DNA from: Apostichopus japonicus
Taxonomy: Eukaryota; Echinodermata; Holothuroidea; Aspidochirotida; Stichopodidae
Assembly (NCBI RefSeq): GCF_037975245.1
Contig: NC_092575.1
Coordinates: forward strand, 27,925,841-27,989,840
Direction of reading: 5' to 3'
DNA length: 64,000 bases
Under the pieces are notes generated by a model that did no database searches, was not told the origin of the DNA, and saw only the letters and a program-made list of their open reading frames with translations. Below, one piece after another: positions 26,440 to 38,574 of this stretch. Each line of letters starts with the position of its first letter. Position 1 is the first letter of the stretch. The translations under genes and the position numbers were made by a program.

Positions 26440-28540
26440 TATCTTCGGTTAGAGGGTACGGTTAGCGGATCTTGCCTTGGGGTCTGAATAAAGGTTAGGC
26501 TATACGAAGCGTAAACATTACGTACGATTCGTTATTCAAAGTAACGGTGACAAGTTAAAGTTAATATTTAATTGAATTAGTCTCTCTTCTTCTCATCGCA
26601 AATGCAGTAAAGGAAATCATGATAAATATTTGATCAAGTTCAATTAATAGTAACATCATATGTAATTTAAGCGACATCGTTCCAGGCTTAATACGTGGGT
26701 GCCATATATATGGAATACGTGAAATATGTTTTTCAAATGATCATCAAGTTTCTCATCAATAATCCAATATAAACGGTGATATCCCTAATTATTCGAGCGA
26801 TAATCTTTGTAAAACCTGGATTAACGGACCATGAAACCTGAATAACTTCGAGCGACAAATTTGCGTTATCTATATTTATTCCAGCTATTCGGTCGAAAAA
26901 TCGGGAATATCTAATTAAAGGGCATTTGGCTTGTCAAACAATTCATTCTCAATATTTCACTTTACAAACAATTAACGGAGGTAGTAGACATACTGTATGC
27001 TGTTTGATATGAAATGGATCACTTCTAAAAATTGCAATCATGTTTTTATGAATCTTATTCTGACTGAAAATGAAGAAATGATTAAGTGGCAGAAATTATG
27101 ATACTAATTGAATAACTCAGTGACAATCCTCTTCTTCATCGTCTCAGATATTATCGTATGTTATTTTTCATGAAGCACATATTGGACTAGCGGTAGCGGT
27201 TATAGAAGGGCCGCCATATTAAGAAAAAAATTAAACGGCTGTATGGCGCAAGTTAAAGAACTGGGAATAGATGGCCATTTTTAACAAATAGTTTTGTTGT
27301 AAATCTAGTGGATGGGGACAAGCCAATCATAGTTGTAACCATTCCTGATATTAAAGAACATAAGATGTGTAAAAAAGCGTGGACTTACAATTGTCGGTGA
27401 CTTTGTAGGAACAAATGCTACCTCCACAACCAGTCCATTGTGTGTGTTGCTTCATTTCTTCCAATGGAAGCGCTTCCCGTTGAATGTCTCCATCGGATTT
27501 CTTTGTGTAAAAAAAGGAGACTCTTCACTCTTTAATACACCTATACCTACTTATCTACCTACACACTTACATACGTATGATACATATATACATACACATA
27601 CATACGTACAGACATACATGCACCCATACAAACAAGCACATATATTCGCAAATGCATACATACACACACTTACATACAGGCTTCTACATTGCAGCGTTCT
27701 GTTGTTCCATTACAAAATAATGAGCTTAGCTTTCTTTCCATCTGTGTTCTTTGGTATCGTTTTCTGAAGAGAAACACCCTCTAACTTTTACAAAATAATG
27801 AGCTGGCACTTTATTTAAATACTAGTTTCCTTCCGCAGATTTCATCCCGCATGTTTTAGCAGGAAACCTGTTTAAGCAGTAATAATAATAACATTTCTGT
27901 TATAGCATGTCACCTTTTTTTCACGAAAAAATTGGCCAATTGACCGTTATTATTTATCCCATTTCGAAGCTAAACGTGATAGATTCGTTACATCGTATGC
28001 AAGTTCCTATTACAAAGACTCACCAATTTGATTTCATAGTCAGATGATTTGTCGTCGTTCTGAAAGAAAAACCAACTAAGTACATCAATCTACAACTAAT
28101 CAACAGAAAAATGGAAATTATGTTTACAGTTGAAGATGAAGGCCTACTGTGGTATAGTTTTATCACAAGGTATTACTGTAAAGCATGGCATGTACACGTT
28201 TTCGCAACAGCACAACTATTCATATGTGCTCACGCAAGCATGTTCTATTCGGTTAGGTTAAAGATATACATTTACAGGATTGGTTAATAATAACACTGCG
28301 TTGACATGTGATTTAGACCTCTTATCAGACCATTCAAGTCAGGTTTTCTTCGAAATGACTTAAATGTAATACAGACTAGCAACATTTACACTTTTACGAC
28401 GGAAACGATGCTGTTGTATATGGTATAAACATTTCAAGACTCAAGGCATCATAGAAATCACGTATAATAATCACTTAAAGGATAGAGCATGCTACAGTTA
28501 TACAAGTTTAGCTTATGTCATTGTTAGCTTGCATCAATTG
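26440..28540. other. No gene seen; contains a CATA-rich microsatellite
   Basis: The DNA is AT-rich without recognisable coding regions. 27541-27680 is a degenerate (ACAT)n/(TACA)n tract, which explains the Tyr/His/Thr-rich frame there. Confidence 0.5.
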
Positions 28541-28544
28541 CTGA

Positions 28545-28812
28545 ATGACCTTTGCATACCACCCAAAAAATAGGCTTCTTCTACTCAGTGTGGTACTTCT
28601 ACACTCCAAATATGAGATCGTTCCAAGCTTCCCTTCTTAAGATATCGTGTATATATATTTTTTTTTCACAATTAGACCTCTGGTGACCCCAAATTAACTT
28701 TTGACATCCATCAAACAATAGGCTTCTCATACTCAATGTGGTACTCCTACACTAAATATGAGATTGGTCCAAGCTTCACGTCTTGGGGTATCGTATTTAC
28801 AAGTAAGGAGTC
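28545..28812. repeat. Diverged ~130-bp repeat units (GACCTCTGGTGACCCC type)
   Basis: ATAGGCTTCT(T/C), ACTCA(G/A)TGTGGTACT, AATATGAGAT(C/T)G(T/G)TCCAAGCTT and a TATCGT motif recur in order at about 28569-28650 and 28717-28795. GACCTCTG(G/C)TGACC lies between them and again near 30010. Fainter relatives occur near 42400-42960. The second solo LTR is inserted at the end of this array. Confidence 0.6.
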
Positions 28813-29785
28813 TGTCACGAACGACTTTATTCATTGTACGTGTATTCAGTATATGCTGGTCAGGGTGATAAGTAGGTCACTCGTCGTGACTGACAACTTG
28901 TGCGTTTTTTTCTGGAAGCTACGAGAAATGATGGCGCTATTCGGTATTAGCGATCACAAATTTCCAGAACATACGGGAAGTTATTTTTAGCAGGTGACCG
29001 GATATCGTCGACCAATGAATGATATCAGTCGTATCTTCGAGACATGGATGATTCTCGATGTTTTTCCGTCAGGATTCCTGGAAAAGAACTTTCGGGAGAT
29101 TAAACCCGGCTATATATAAGAAGAGATATTTTCGGTGATGAAGAGTTTAGTTTTCCGATCTACTGTGAAAAGAAATTCATCTGAGATAAAAGATTAATCG
29201 AGGGGACGGACAGAGGAACCGGTGGACTGTTTGTTTATTAGATTGGTGCGTCGTTTAACCGGGACAGGCGTGACTTCGGCAGAGTTTTCGGAGTTCACCC
29301 AGGAGGAAGCCATCCTTGGGATACAAACGTTGAGTCGAATTGGACCAGCGGGGAACGGTTTTGCTTCTGACCAAGTCACGGGATACCAGCCTACGAGGGA
29401 GAATCCCGACATCGTTGTTGGTGACGCAAGGAGGTCAGAACAGCTACGAAAGGAACCGAGAGCCGGCACGCGCCGCGTAAGATAAGTTAAGTAATCTTTT
29501 AAAAATTTAACGGCCGTATAATATTGTAAAATCTGTCTGTAATATTCCAAATTTCTAGTACCAATAATCCTTGTACAAATCAGTAGAGATCGTATCATTG
29601 TAAATATATCGTTTTGTTAACTTTCAGAAACATCTCAGTAGTCTTTTGGTCCTTTGAGTTTACTTCCCTGAATCTATCTAAAATTTTATTTTTATCGGCT
29701 TTGAAGGCCAAAGGAAAAACCCGGGGTCGCAACAGAGGGGGCGCTAGAGGGTGCCATTTTGTATTATCCCACGGAAGTTGTGACA
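28813..29785 (+). mobile_element. Solo LTR, copy 2 (TSD GAGTC)
   Basis: This 973-bp copy of the 1401-2382 LTR starts TGTCACGAAC and ends GTTGTGACA. It is flanked by a perfect 5-bp duplication, GAGTC at 28808-28812 and 29786-29790. It differs from copy 1 by small indels and substitutions. The TATATATA motif lies near 29110. Confidence 0.88.
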
Positions 29786-29790
29786 GAGTC

Positions 29791-31085
29791 ACACACTCAC
29801 GCATACGTACACCCACACGCCCATCCGCCTGCATGACTACAAAGGTTACGATGATCATCGAAACCAAAAAGGCTTCTTGATCTCATATACTAGGAAAGTT
29901 TACGAGTAGAATATAAGAATTGTTCCCGTCTATGAGATGTAGGCTATGAGAAATATACCCTCGGTTACTAACAAATTGTACATTAGCATGACAGTTTCAA
30001 ACTTTCTACACTTTGACCTCTGCTGACCTTATAATAAAAATGGACACACTTGTAGACTTCATGGACGCGTTATTACTATTTCATGCTTACACTAATTTCC
30101 AAAATGACATATTTTCAAAATATATATTTCTAACTCCAGTACATTGATTGCAATATGTAGTGATGTCAAGAATACATGTCTTATGCCCTGGACAAGATGA
30201 CACATGCTTGATCTTACAGGTCACTAATATATTTTGTATCTAATTTTCGGGCTACAATACTACTCCTGTGACAAAACGGAAACATTAAATAGCCCACATG
30301 CAAAATGAATTATCAAAACGTCCTATAAAAAGGATAAAAATCAAATAAAAATCGATATGTTCTGTTGAAAAGCAAATGCTTAGACGTTCCGGGTATTTTC
30401 CACATGGTTGTTATCACTATCATGTTCTCCGACATTGATAATTATTAAAGGAGACTACGTTAAAATATCTCAGTGGACTTTAGGCAAAATGCTTTGAGGC
30501 TGTGTGGTAACGCAATGCGTGTGAAACTTGGATATCCTGGACACTATTTGACTTTCATAGACCGTTAACCCTAGTGCTCATCTCCTATAAATAATGCGTT
30601 GGTGAAAAGCAGTCCATATAATACTGACCACTGACGGATTATCGTCTTCACTTTGATTGCTGCTACTCGCCATGAGGCTCTGTTGAAGTAAATGAAGAAA
30701 ATCTAATTACATAATTTGAATCAAACTCAACACCAATCTTATAATCCTTAGCGGAATATAATCATTTTTCAAATTGGAATAAAAATAAAAAAACAGTCAA
30801 GTAAGATAGAAACCGTTTCCTTTAAACAACAGGCGTACATTTACCTGACATATCTAATACAGTATTCGTTTTCGTCTCCTATTTTGAGATTAAATCTGAA
30901 TTCTAGATGACTCCATGTCGGTAACAAACTGCAGATGTGCTAAAGAATTGATATGATTGTAAGTTCTATACTGCAATAGTTTATTATAATGACGAAGAAC
31001 ATGAGAAACTTGAGAGAAATGTGAATGTCAACTCCGATAGACACAAGAATCATTCGTATAAAGTTTGACCATGATGTTAACGTAT
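29791..31085. other. No gene seen; holds one copy of a ~180-bp dispersed repeat
   Basis: Between the solo LTR and the Gypsy element I see no coding region. 30722-30900 (AACACCAATCTTATAATCC to TTTCGTCTCCTATTTTGAG) matches 40793-40965 in the same orientation, so related copies flank the Gypsy element. Confidence 0.5.
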
Positions 31086-31828
31086 TGTAATATTGTGACG
31101 AGCCCGGCTCCTCCGATAGTGATAGTATATCGGGACTCGCGATAGAAAGGTACTGGGATATCTTGATGCCGTATTTATGCTTCTTCAGGAGATGTCTTGA
31201 ACGGAAGAAAACAATGACTTCACACAAAAACAAGTTGACGAGATAGGATTTGATTATTGATTCGGTATAATTTCTTCTCTGTCGATTCTCTTTACAAATA
31301 AAACTAAATTACAATGATTTGACTTGACTTGACTCCGTCAATTAAACAATTAAGAGTGATGAACTTTCGGCGGAGTGATAAATTTGCTGACCAAGTAAAG
31401 ACGAACTGATCACGGAGCGCTGACGGAGTGATAAAACTTTCGGCCCCCTTTTCCTTTTAAACCTTACTTCCATAAAATCTCACTGCGCACAATCAGAAGG
31501 CAGCCAATGAACTGACCATCCTGTATTAACTTAACGATATAAAAATAAGTGCGCTGGCACTGATCTGCCCTGATTGGTTGGGAGTTTGGAAGTCCATCCC
31601 CTTTCTATGGAAACTTCCATACCACGTGAGAGAACCTTCTCGAATGTTCTACAGACATAATGGAATCTATTTTGGGAAAAGGCCCTGTACCAAGATTCAA
31701 TAAGATAGTTAAAAACTTCTCGTGGGAAAACTGAATCCATGACCTAGATAAATACATAAGAGGCCTGTAAGGTGTCTCAATGGAGTGTTTCGGTAACATC
31801 AAAGAGATGGTATTACTATTTCATAACA
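31086..31828 (-). repeat. 3' LTR of the Gypsy element
   Basis: On the sense strand it begins TGTTATGAAATAG and ends AATATTACA. It is essentially identical to 39246-39988. Frames read across the LTR are not genes. Confidence 0.95.
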
Positions 31829-33080
31829 TCCCCCTCAATCTTTTAAAATTTTTGGATACTCCAAAATTTTAACATCATACTGCTTTAACTTATCATTATC
31901 TCAAGAAAGTAGAGTACTGTAAGCACATTCACTAATATTCATTGACTTCAATAAATGGTCTTCATATATCTCAAAGGTTAACATCTTGGTTACGAATTAT
32001 TAAAATGATCATATGGTATATACATTGACACTATCTCCATGAAAATATTTTTGTGTACCTCTTCAATATTGATGACATCATATGATGTAATCTAAAAAAA
32101 ATATCATTAAGATATCTTAAAGTTACAGGACACAGCAAAATATGCAGTATCTCTTACAAAATACATTTATGCATTTCATACATCAATAATACATTCATAT
32201 CAAAAGTGAAATCATGCCGTGATTGGGGAGAGATCAGAGAATACTAGACTTAGTTATCTTTTAACTGAATAGAACACCCTTAGCGTTCCATAAAAATTTC
32301 GTATTTTACAAAAAGAACCTTAAAATATTACAAACTCATTTACAAAACCTCCTCTTTAAATGAAGGCATACAGTAGTTTCAAAACTGCTTTGAAACCTTG
32401 TGAATCATATACATTCACCTCAAGAAAATCAAGAAAATGTGACTCGATAGCATGGTGACCCTAGGTATGCACTCCGAAATGATCTAGTAAAGTACCAAAG
32501 TACTAGATATTCGATACCATAAAAGAGACTCCATAGACTATGACATCAACAAATCTTTCTTCAAATTACATAATACTTAACATCTTGTCTTTTAAACTTC
32601 ATGATGAAATTTACTTTTGCATGAATAATTGAGGAAAAGAAAATACATAATTTCCTCAAAACATCTATACTTTCATTTGCTTCGATAACTGTTGCTGTAA
32701 GCAAAAGTTGCACATCTTCAAATGCTGTCTCTGAATAGCCTTCAATATAACATAAATGATGCAATGTAAATATCCTTAAAATATTTCTCAATATATGAAA
32801 ACCCATGTTGCTAATATTCCGGATATGTTCTAATTGCCGGGTAAACGTTTGAACGAATTCATAAGGAGAAATAAGGTATACTCATTACACATTTGTTATA
32901 AAAGATGAAACTAGGTCACTTGGTGGCGTTTTTAACAATAAAGCTTATATTGTTACACCATATAGTACAATGACTTCCACTTAATAGGTATGCAGGTAAT
33001 TACCATGACGCATTCCATTCATACAATTGTGGGTAAAACACCTGTTCATCTGAACTTAAACAATTATGCAGTTATACATA
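31829..33080 (-). other. Gypsy 3' noncoding region and polypurine tract
   Basis: No frame with a known domain lies between the integrase stop and the 3' LTR. The last bases before the LTR read GATTGAGGGGGA on the sense strand (31829-31840), a good polypurine tract for plus-strand priming. Confidence 0.75.
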
Positions 33081-34765
33081 TTAACCATATAATGTTTGCA
33101 ACATCCTGCCTGGATTGCCTGTAATGTTCAATCCCTTTTCATGGAGAAAATTCATTATTTCCCCTGTGTTGGAATATTTTCCTACATCCCACCAAAAATC
33201 ATGACTCTTAAAGCCTGTTGGAAAACATGGTGTCTGATAGGTGACCAGAACCTGTAATTCACCCAATTTGTATCGAGCACGTTGGACTTTCATGTCTCCT
33301 TGTGGAGCATTTGCAAAAACTTTCTTTTGCCTTAATATGCTATCTTTCATGGAAGGATATGGAAGTGCTAATCCTTCATTATGTGCTCTATTCTCCAGAA
33401 AGGATGCAACATTCATTGGCTTAGTGGTCATAAGACACATGACGTGATCTGAAGTTACCCCTGGCAAAATGTTACCAAACTCATCATGAAACTCAATATG
33501 TGCATCTTGCATGACATTAACATTTTCTGCATTAGAAGTGTTACTACTCAAAACATTTCTCATTCGTGCAACCTTTTCACTTGATGAACCCTTTGTTTTC
33601 AAGACATTTCGCAATTTCTGAATGTTGGTGATATTCTTAGTCTCAGAAGATGCTCTTACAAAACATGGTTTAAGCCTGTTATAATTGAATACATCACTAA
33701 GAATTTCTCCTTTGAGAGTGGCCAACAAATAATGAGTCCTATCTAAAACTTGATGGATCACTAGTGGTCCACACCATTCTGCAGCAATTTTGCGCGAGTT
33801 CGCAGTCAAGGAGGAAGACGTTGGCTTATACAGATACACTAATTGACCCGTTGAATAAATTGCACCTTTGTCCAGTGTTGCACTTATCTTAACATTTTGA
33901 GCATCTTGTTGCTTCTTTTGTAAGACTAACATTACCCTTGACAAATGATAAAATCGTTTCTTTAACAATGCAGCATATTCTCCATGAGATTGTGATAATC
34001 CTGCCATTGGATTAAATGATAAATTTGTAAGATTTGGCGGCTTACGTCCAAATGCAAGTTCAAATGGGCTATAGCTACCTAACTGAGGAGAGGAAAATGT
34101 GTTATATGCATAGGCTGATGTTGGGACAAATCGTACCCAATCCGTACCAAACTGATTTAAGTTCACTTTGAGGAAATTTGAAAGAGTCTGAATGTGTCTT
34201 TCAACCTGTAAGCTTCCATGATTGCTTACACTCATGAACTTTTGTTCAATGCCTAAAGCTTTACTTAAGAGCTCCACTAATTTTCCTGTAAGAGAAGCTG
34301 CCGCATCACTTATAATACAAGACGGTGGACCAAAGGTTGTAACTACCCTCTGCAATAATGCTTCACATATTGTTTCAGCATCAAGAGTCTTAAGAGAAAC
34401 ACATACAACAAATCTAGTGATCTCATCACAAACAACCATCAAATGTTTAAATCCTGTAGCCGTTGTGGGCATAGTCTTGAAATCCAGACTAAGTCTGTCA
34501 AAAGGACGATAAGAATCAGGAATGCGAGCATGATATTGTCTCAATTTGTCCGGTTTCTTACGGAATTCTTGACAACGGAGACATGCCTGAATATAATTAC
34601 TGATGCGTTCAAACATATTGCGCAGATAGAAATGCTGTCTAATGGTCAAATATGTACGCATTACACCCTGATGATTACTTAACAAGTCATCGTGATATCG
34701 AGATATTATTTGTTCTACCAAGTTTGTTGTTGAATTTGCAACTCTTTTACATCAAATGGCAGATC
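33081..34765 (-). CDS. Gypsy integrase domain
   Basis: This frame encodes about 550 residues. Counting from the TTG at 34721, a zinc-binding HHCC module is seen (H10, H17, C47, C50), then the catalytic triad D80 (RLSLDF), D139 (IISDA) and E174 (LQVERH), with 34 residues between the last two. A GPY/F-like region follows (WCGPLVIHQVLDRTHYLL). No chromodomain is obvious. It has no ATG at its start. The frame stays open upstream to a TGA near 34766, overlapping the end of the RT frame by about 50 bases in the -1 register, so it is probably made by frameshifting or another recoding event. Confidence 0.92.
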
Positions 34766-37060
34766 ATAGTTTTTGATCAGCTTTCCTTGAATTGCCTTCA
34801 TGACTTTATTCAATTCCTTTTGCTTTGGAATGTGCCCTGTAACCAAATGATCAAGGTTTGTTATGACTGGCTTCGGCTGAACAAATAATTCTGGTGGTGG
34901 TTCTCTGACTACCTCTGGCACTCTATGTCTACTCTGATCCACTAATCTTGGCTCTGTAGGTTGAGAAACACTTGTAAAATTTGGCACAACTAACATGTCA
35001 GGGCTAAATGTATGTCTATTTTCACTAGGCATAGTAATAGTAGGCCTTTGACTATATGTTTCTCTCTTGTCAGTAGAAATTACTGGTGTAGTCGTCTTTT
35101 GTGACTCAGATTGTGGTCTCTGTGTAACATGCTCACTAGAGTGTGTTGCCTTAACTCTATTTGTTGATTCTTTGGCTGGGGAATCCTGCTTGGACTCCTT
35201 AGTGACTTTATTCGGAAATAAATCTGGAACTTTGACTCCCATTGACCTTGCCTTTGACCTTGTCATGATTGGATTAAATGTCTCCTTAGGTGGAGTTGAA
35301 ATATCCTCATAAGAACTGACCTCTGGAGCAACCTGATCTATTTCAGAGTGGAATTCCTGTGGTGCTCTAGACAAATAATCTGCCAAAACCAATTCTGAGC
35401 CTTTCTTATAACCAACCTGAAATGTATATTCTGACAATTTGAACAGAAGCTTACGTAAGCGTGAAGTTGCTGGTTCTTGTTTTGATTTAAACAATTCAAC
35501 AATGGCTGAGTGATCAACATATGCCTCAAATTCTACATTTTGCAATAAATGTTTGAATGCTGTCACATTAATAAATAGACCCATCATTTCTAATTCAGTT
35601 ACACTATACCTCTGACATGCTGGTGGTAATATCTTAGAGTAATATGCAATAATATTCTCTTTGCCATTAACTCTTTGTGTCAGGTACGATCCTGTTGCTA
35701 CTCGTGATGTGTCGCTATATAATACAAAACGACCATATTTCTGTGGCATATGCAGTATAGGTGGATTACACAACAACTCTTTAATACTTTGAAATGCACA
35801 CTGATGTTCCTCTGTCCATTTAAATACCTTTCTCTTACGACTCAAATGATGTAATGGTCTCAATAGTGCTTGAATATTTGGGAAAAATGAAGCCACATAA
35901 TTAACTGCACCTACAAATCGTCTTACTGACTTAACATTGTGTGGTTTCGGTGTGTTCCTGATTGCTGCACATCTGTCATGCAAAGGTTGGATACAAGCCT
36001 CACCTTCTGGGGTTATTGAGAGCAAATGTCCCATATATCGGACTGAATTTTGAAAAATGCTACACTTTTTCGGAGAGATTTTCAATCCGTTGTCCATTAA
36101 AACCTTAAAAATTGCCTGTAGGTGTTGTTTGTGAGATCGTTTGTCTGCACTGTACACAATAATATCGTCATGATGAGCAATACAGAACTTATTTGAATTT
36201 GGGATTGTTGCCAAAATATCATTAATTTGCGACTGAAAGATCGCTGGAGATAAGTTCAATCCCTGTGGTAAGCGTTTATAATAATAATGCTTTCCTCCAT
36301 GAAATGAAGCAATACCTGTATATTGTTGTGCATGAACACTAAGTGGCAGACAGAAGAATGCAGACTTTAAATCAAGAACACCCAAAATTTTGGCTCCAGA
36401 GTACCCTATGGTACGGATAGTCTCATTCAGTAATGGAAAAGGGTGATTGAGACGTTTTATTCTACTATTCAAGTAGCGAAAATCTGTGACAACCCTTTTG
36501 TCTTTCGTTCCCTTCTTTGGAATGAGGAAAACCGGTGAGGTATAAGACTGATGTCCTACTGCTAAGATTCCTAATCGCACTAATTTGTCAAGCTCACTGG
36601 CGACAATGACTTTGTCCTCATCTGAAAGTCTATAGGGACGTATGTAAAATGGCTCATCATTAGTAAGCGTAATATCAGCCTCATAATTTGGACAGTGAGA
36701 TAATTCACCATAAAGAGAAAATGCATCTCTATGTGAGTCTAGAAATTCATAAATGCTTTCTGTTTCTGAAGCCTTTAGAATACTTTGTTCCAAATTAATG
36801 TTATCTCTCATGATTTCCTGTTCGGATTTGGAAACCAGGGGATCATCGGCTGTCAAATGTGGATATCGATGTAAATTATATCGTGTAATTTCATCACGAT
36901 TCTCTTTCGAGTTAGAATTGGTTCGAAAAAGAGACGGTTTTTCGATGTCTCTCATGACATTGAGAAAATCTAGAGAATCAGTAGGTATGTCTTCTGTGAC
37001 CGTAATGATATCTGCTAAATTTAAATGAGCCACTGTGCGAGAAGGATGCAGACAAAATTT
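34715..37060 (-). CDS. Gypsy reverse transcriptase and RNase H
   Basis: Numbered from the GTG at 37033, the RT fingers and palm are seen at about residues 130-300: TDFRYLN, VLDLKSAF with D221, and the catalytic box IAHHDDIIVYS with D289 and D290. The usual Tyr of YxDD is His. RNase H follows (FVLYSDTSRVATGSYL, then TELEMMG and YVDHSAIVELF). A tether rich in Pro, Ser and Thr leads to the end. The frame lacks an ATG and is open upstream through the A_AAU_UUU heptamer at 37060-37054, which lies in the protease frame, so -1 slippage there would fuse protease to RT. Confidence 0.93.
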   Translation of the reverse strand, partial: KFCLHPSRTVAHLNLADIITVTEDIPTDSLDFLNVMRDIEKPSLFRTNSNSKENRDEITRYNLHRYPHLTADDPLVSKSEQEIMRDNINLEQSILKASETESIYEFLDSHRDAFSLYGELSHCPNYEADITLTNDEPFYIRPYRLSDEDKVIVASELDKLVRLGILAVGHQSYTSPVFLIPKKGTKDKRVVTDFRYLNSRIKRLNHPFPLLNETIRTIGYSGAKILGVLDLKSAFFCLPLSVHAQQYTGIASFHGGKHYYYKRLPQGLNLSPAIFQSQINDILATIPNSNKFCIAHHDDIIVYSADKRSHKQHLQAIFKVLMDNGLKISPKKCSIFQNSVRYMGHLLSITPEGEACIQPLHDRCAAIRNTPKPHNVKSVRRFVGAVNYVASFFPNIQALLRPLHHLSRKRKVFKWTEEHQCAFQSIKELLCNPPILHMPQKYGRFVLYSDTSRVATGSYLTQRVNGKENIIAYYSKILPPACQRYSVTELEMMGLFINVTAFKHLLQNVEFEAYVDHSAIVELFKSKQEPATSRLRKLLFKLSEYTFQVGYKKGSELVLADYLSRAPQEFHSEIDQVAPEVSSYEDISTPPKETFNPIMTRSKARSMGVKVPDLFPNKVTKESKQDSPAKESTNRVKATHSSEHVTQRPQSESQKTTTPVISTDKRETYSQRPTITMPSENRHTFSPDMLVVPNFTSVSQPTEPRLVDQSRHRVPEVVREPPPELFVQPKPVITNLDHLVTGHIPKQKELNKVMKAIQGKLIKNYDLPFDVKELQIQQQTW

Positions 37061-37630
37061 CTGGTTAAATGGTGACCTGGGTAAATAACAAATCTCTGCA
37101 CTGGCCTAAGGAAAACTTTGGCTTGTTTAATTCTAAAACAGTTTGTGGTAAAGTCCAAAGATCCATTCAATTCCTTCAGAGTTTGACTACCTAATATTAA
37201 GTCAATACCTGTCAGGTTTGCAGCAATTAAAGCAGAAAGCTGAAATTCATGACCTTGAATTTTGACCTGAAATGTTATCGTGCTATACGCATGAATAAAC
37301 TGACCATTACCCAACTTTAGGTTTACTACATCAACTGAGACTGGTTGTATAGAGGATAAATACTTTGAATTTTGCACTGTAGAAGAAGAAATGATAGAGC
37401 GTGTCGCTCCACTATCAAACAATGAAATTCCTTTACCATCATGTAAAGTACCTCTTACAAAATTACGTGTGTCCAGTTGAATATCCACATTACGGTCGTT
37501 CCCTGTATATCTAGAACTAGGAATATTACTATTCTTCCAAATATTATTTGCTTTTCGTTTCGATCTTCCTTTACTTGGTACTTTGTCTGGAGTCACTGTA
37601 TGATGAGTGCTATCATAAGTGCTCCCTAAT
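37021..37630 (-). CDS. Gypsy aspartic protease
   Basis: The frame carries the retroviral-type aspartic protease active site, SLFDSGATRSII, and the later IDLILGSQTLKELNG, which matches the conserved ILG flap-end motif. It has no ATG. It is open upstream past the gag stop, so it is most simply made by -1 slippage before the gag TAG (37628-37626). It overlaps the RT frame by about 40 bases. Confidence 0.88.
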
Positions 37631-38574
37631 GAAAATTCTGTGTTGGTACTCTCTTTACATTAGCCTCCTTTTCATGGCTTAGGCGAATTTGGCAATATTG
37701 TGCAAAATGACCTCGATTTTGGCAGTAGTAACATGTGATTGAAGGATTAAAATACGGTAACCTTCTCCTGTTATTATTCTGACCTGCCCTAGGACCACGA
37801 GAATCACGAGAACTATATCTTTGCCTCATATCTTTTGGAATGTCTTGCGATTCTGACCTACGTGACTGATCAAACTTGGTTTCTAACTCCTGAATTTTAT
37901 TACACAACTCGTGTATCTCAGAAGATGCAGAAATAGGAGCCTGAACAGAAGATGCTTTGTCGTGCATTGCCATAAATGGTTCGGAAGAAGCTGGGGGTTG
38001 ACTTTGGATTTGTAAGTCAAAATAGCATTGTACTTTCATGACCAAATCTGCAATTGTTGCTTGTGGTGATGCAGACATTAACACTGCTGAGCGGCATTGC
38101 AAAGGCAGGGTCGAGATCAATTTATCTCTAATTTGGTCCTCGCCATAACTTAATTGTGCTGCAGCTTTGGAAATTTTGGCCAAATGAGCTTGAGCTGTAT
38201 CACCTGGCGTATAGCTTAATGCATGAAATGCCTGTGATTTAGCGTAGGAAGAAGTTCCTGGACTGAAACGAGCAAGGAATTGTGTGCGAAGATCAGCAAC
38301 AGTTGAAAAATTTTTGTTTTCAATCCAGAGTCTGGCTTGGCCTTTAAGTGTTCGCTTAAATATGCGACATATTTCAGTAAATTCTTCCGCTACAGGTGGG
38401 GTTTGGGACGGCAATTTATGCACCTCTAAATAATCTTCAAATCCCAAATAATGAGCTTCGGCTAAATCTGCATCAATTACATCGCCCTGAAATCGTGATG
38501 GCAAAAAAATCAGTGGGCCTATGTTTTTGCATAACATTAACAGAGGTCGAAGTTTCCTGTTCACTGACGGACAT
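37626..38574 (-). CDS. Gypsy gag with CCHC zinc knuckle
   Basis: The main frame holds a retrotransposon gag/capsid-like region (FKRTLKGQARLWIE, then FSPGTSSYAKSQAFHALSY) and near its end a zinc knuckle CYYCQNRGHFAQYC, which fits CX2CX4HX4C. The frame has no ATG at its 5' end. A plausible ATG lies at 38574 in another frame, and the two frames meet at a seven-base homopolymer at 38503-38509 where one base fewer would make them continuous. This may be a mutation, an assembly error or a recoding site. Confidence 0.85.

Noticed and set aside
27438-27767. 109-codon plus-strand frame
   Set aside because: It is driven by a CATA/TACA microsatellite and has no domain.
31829-33080. Envelope-like gene in the Gypsy 3' region
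   Set aside because: Only a short frame of 81 codons is present, with no signal peptide, fusion or membrane pattern.
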